Assembly: GCA_004369085.1 (NCBI GenBank)
Contig: ML210296.1
Coordinates: forward strand, 1 to 60,733
Direction: 5' to 3'
From: Coprinopsis marcescibilis
Lineage: Eukaryota; Basidiomycota; Agaricomycetes; Agaricales; Psathyrellaceae
Length of the DNA: 60,733 nt
Part shown: in pieces, positions 59,915 through 60,733 of the stretch
Numbering within the stretch: the stretch's first letter is position 1
Layout: every line of letters starts with the position of its first letter
Notes under the pieces: model-generated
Seen by the model: only the letters and a program-made list of their open reading frames with translations
What the model was told of the DNA's origin: nothing
Databases searched by the model: none
Translations under genes and position numbers: made by a program

Positions 59915-60733
59915 CTAGCTCCCTCCACACCCTCCACCTCCGCATCCACCACCACCACCACCATCCCAGCTTCCACCACAGCCCGAAGAGCCACACCCTC
60001 CTTCGCCACACCCACCTCCACCACAAACCCCATTCCCATTTCCACACGCCCCTTCATGAGACACAATTCCAGGGCTGGCCGCAACACACCCAACATAAAC
60101 AGGTGCCGAGTAGTACGGGACGGGGTATAAGAATGCTCCAAGGTGTACACATGATTCAAGCAGTTGCATGTCGATAGCACGATCTTCCCCCTTCCGCTTC
60201 TCCTTCTCCTCTCTTTCTTCCCCCTTCCGCTTCTCTTCTCTTTCTTGCCTCCGCTTTTGTCTAGCCTGATGCACCATGTGATGTATCTCAAGTTCGAAAG
60301 CCGAACGTCGATTGCATGGGACAAAGTGGACACTGTTGTGCTCGCTGGCATGGGTGGCGGTGTGGCAGTCTGGTCGATCCAATGGTGCAAAGATGGAAGG
60401 TGTACTTTCAGGAGGCTTTTTGAAGGATAGGAATAGAGACAGGCGTTGTCCAATGGTGCTACCGGGAAGTGGGCAGCCGCAATAAGTGTACTGGATCTTG
60501 AACCTGTCTTCCCATGCTCTGCACGTCAAGTCAAAACCGTTGGATAGCTTGAACCCATCGACCTTATCGTCATGGTCGACGAACCTGCGTGCGTATCGCG
60601 TGCAGTCTTGCTGGTATTTCTCAGGGCAGAGCTGATGGGTGTGCCATACCAAGTCGATATCCAGCGTGGGCACAAAGAAATTGGCAGGAGATGATTGAAG
60701 GAGGTCCAGAAACGCGTGGTAACGTGCGATGGC
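59915..60733 (-). CDS. Glycine-rich domain-containing protein (GRDP/DUF1399-like), partial
   Basis: The 3' part of a minus-strand gene runs off the window at 60733, so its start is not seen. The open frame of about 272 codons begins with RYHAFLDLLQSSP and the family signature VPTLDIDLVWHTHQL, followed by CPEKYQQDCTRYARRFVDH. A charged helix rich in Arg, Glu and Lys (about 60200-60260) follows, then a C-terminal tail of Gly, Cys and Ser repeats such as CGGGGCGEGGCG. DLxWHTHxL is the hallmark of the glycine-rich domain proteins known from plants and fungi, whose biochemical role is unclear. No intron is needed in the visible part. The Gly/Cys tail is typical of basidiomycete members. Confidence 0.8.
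   Translation of the reverse strand, partial: AIARYHAFLDLLQSSPANFFVPTLDIDLVWHTHQLCPEKYQQDCTRYARRFVDHDDKVDGFKLSNGFDLTCRAWEDRFKIQYTYCGCPLPGSTIGQRLSLFLSFKKPPESTPSIFAPLDRPDCHTATHASEHNSVHFVPCNRRSAFELEIHHMVHQARQKRRQEREEKRKGEEREEKEKRKGEDRAIDMQLLESCVHLGAFLYPVPYYSAPVYVGCVAASPGIVSHEGACGNGNGVCGGGGCGEGGCGSSGCGGSWDGGGGGGCGGGGCGGS

Noticed and set aside
1..60733. CRISPR arrays, bacterial operons, riboswitches or ribosome binding sites
   Set aside because: The window is eukaryotic (spliced fungal genes). No such structures are expected and none were seen.

Overview
The window is nuclear DNA of a filamentous basidiomycete, most likely an Agaricomycete. The evidence is genes cut by many 45-70 bp GT-AG introns, a FunK1-type kinase, a basidiomycete-type kinase-like gene, and many DUF6533 multi-pass membrane proteins. 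A Ceratobasidium/Rhizoctonia-like origin is only a guess. Exon joins were worked out by hand from splice sites, frame continuity and paralogue comparison; no database search was possible.

Layout. 1-7 kb: a kinase-like gene (+), a serine-rich protein of unknown function (+), and an Scd6/LSM14-type mRNP protein (-). 7.5-10.8 kb: two neighbouring multi-pass membrane protein genes, one of the DUF6533 family and one of an unrelated seven-helix family. 12.2-14.3 kb: a FunK1 kinase that looks broken, followed at 14.7-15.0 kb by a decayed copy of the second membrane protein gene. 17.7-20.0 kb: a membrane-anchored GH16 glucanase-like gene (-). 20-24.5 kb: nothing recognisable. 24.6-30.1 kb: a 17-exon GT2 polysaccharide synthase-like gene (+). 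31.0-32.7 kb: a zinc-type alcohol dehydrogenase-like reductase (-).

34-59.4 kb: the most notable region. Eight DUF6533 genes lie in mixed orientation (+,-,-,+,-,+,+,+), with a relict 3' exon of a further copy, a 67-bp minisatellite and a short inverted-repeat element. Two housekeeping genes sit inside the array: COA1 (cytochrome oxidase assembly) and ornithine carbamoyltransferase. All nine DUF6533 genes in the window keep the same 5' exon pattern: a first exon of about 60 nt, a 10-nt microexon, a 20-nt exon and a 33-nt exon. The array ends at a glycine-rich domain protein gene cut by the window edge.

The genes form no obvious single pathway. GH16 and GT2 fit cell-wall polysaccharide work. 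COA1 and ornithine carbamoyltransferase are mitochondrial functions. The DUF6533 array looks like a lineage-specific expansion of receptor-like membrane proteins of unknown function.
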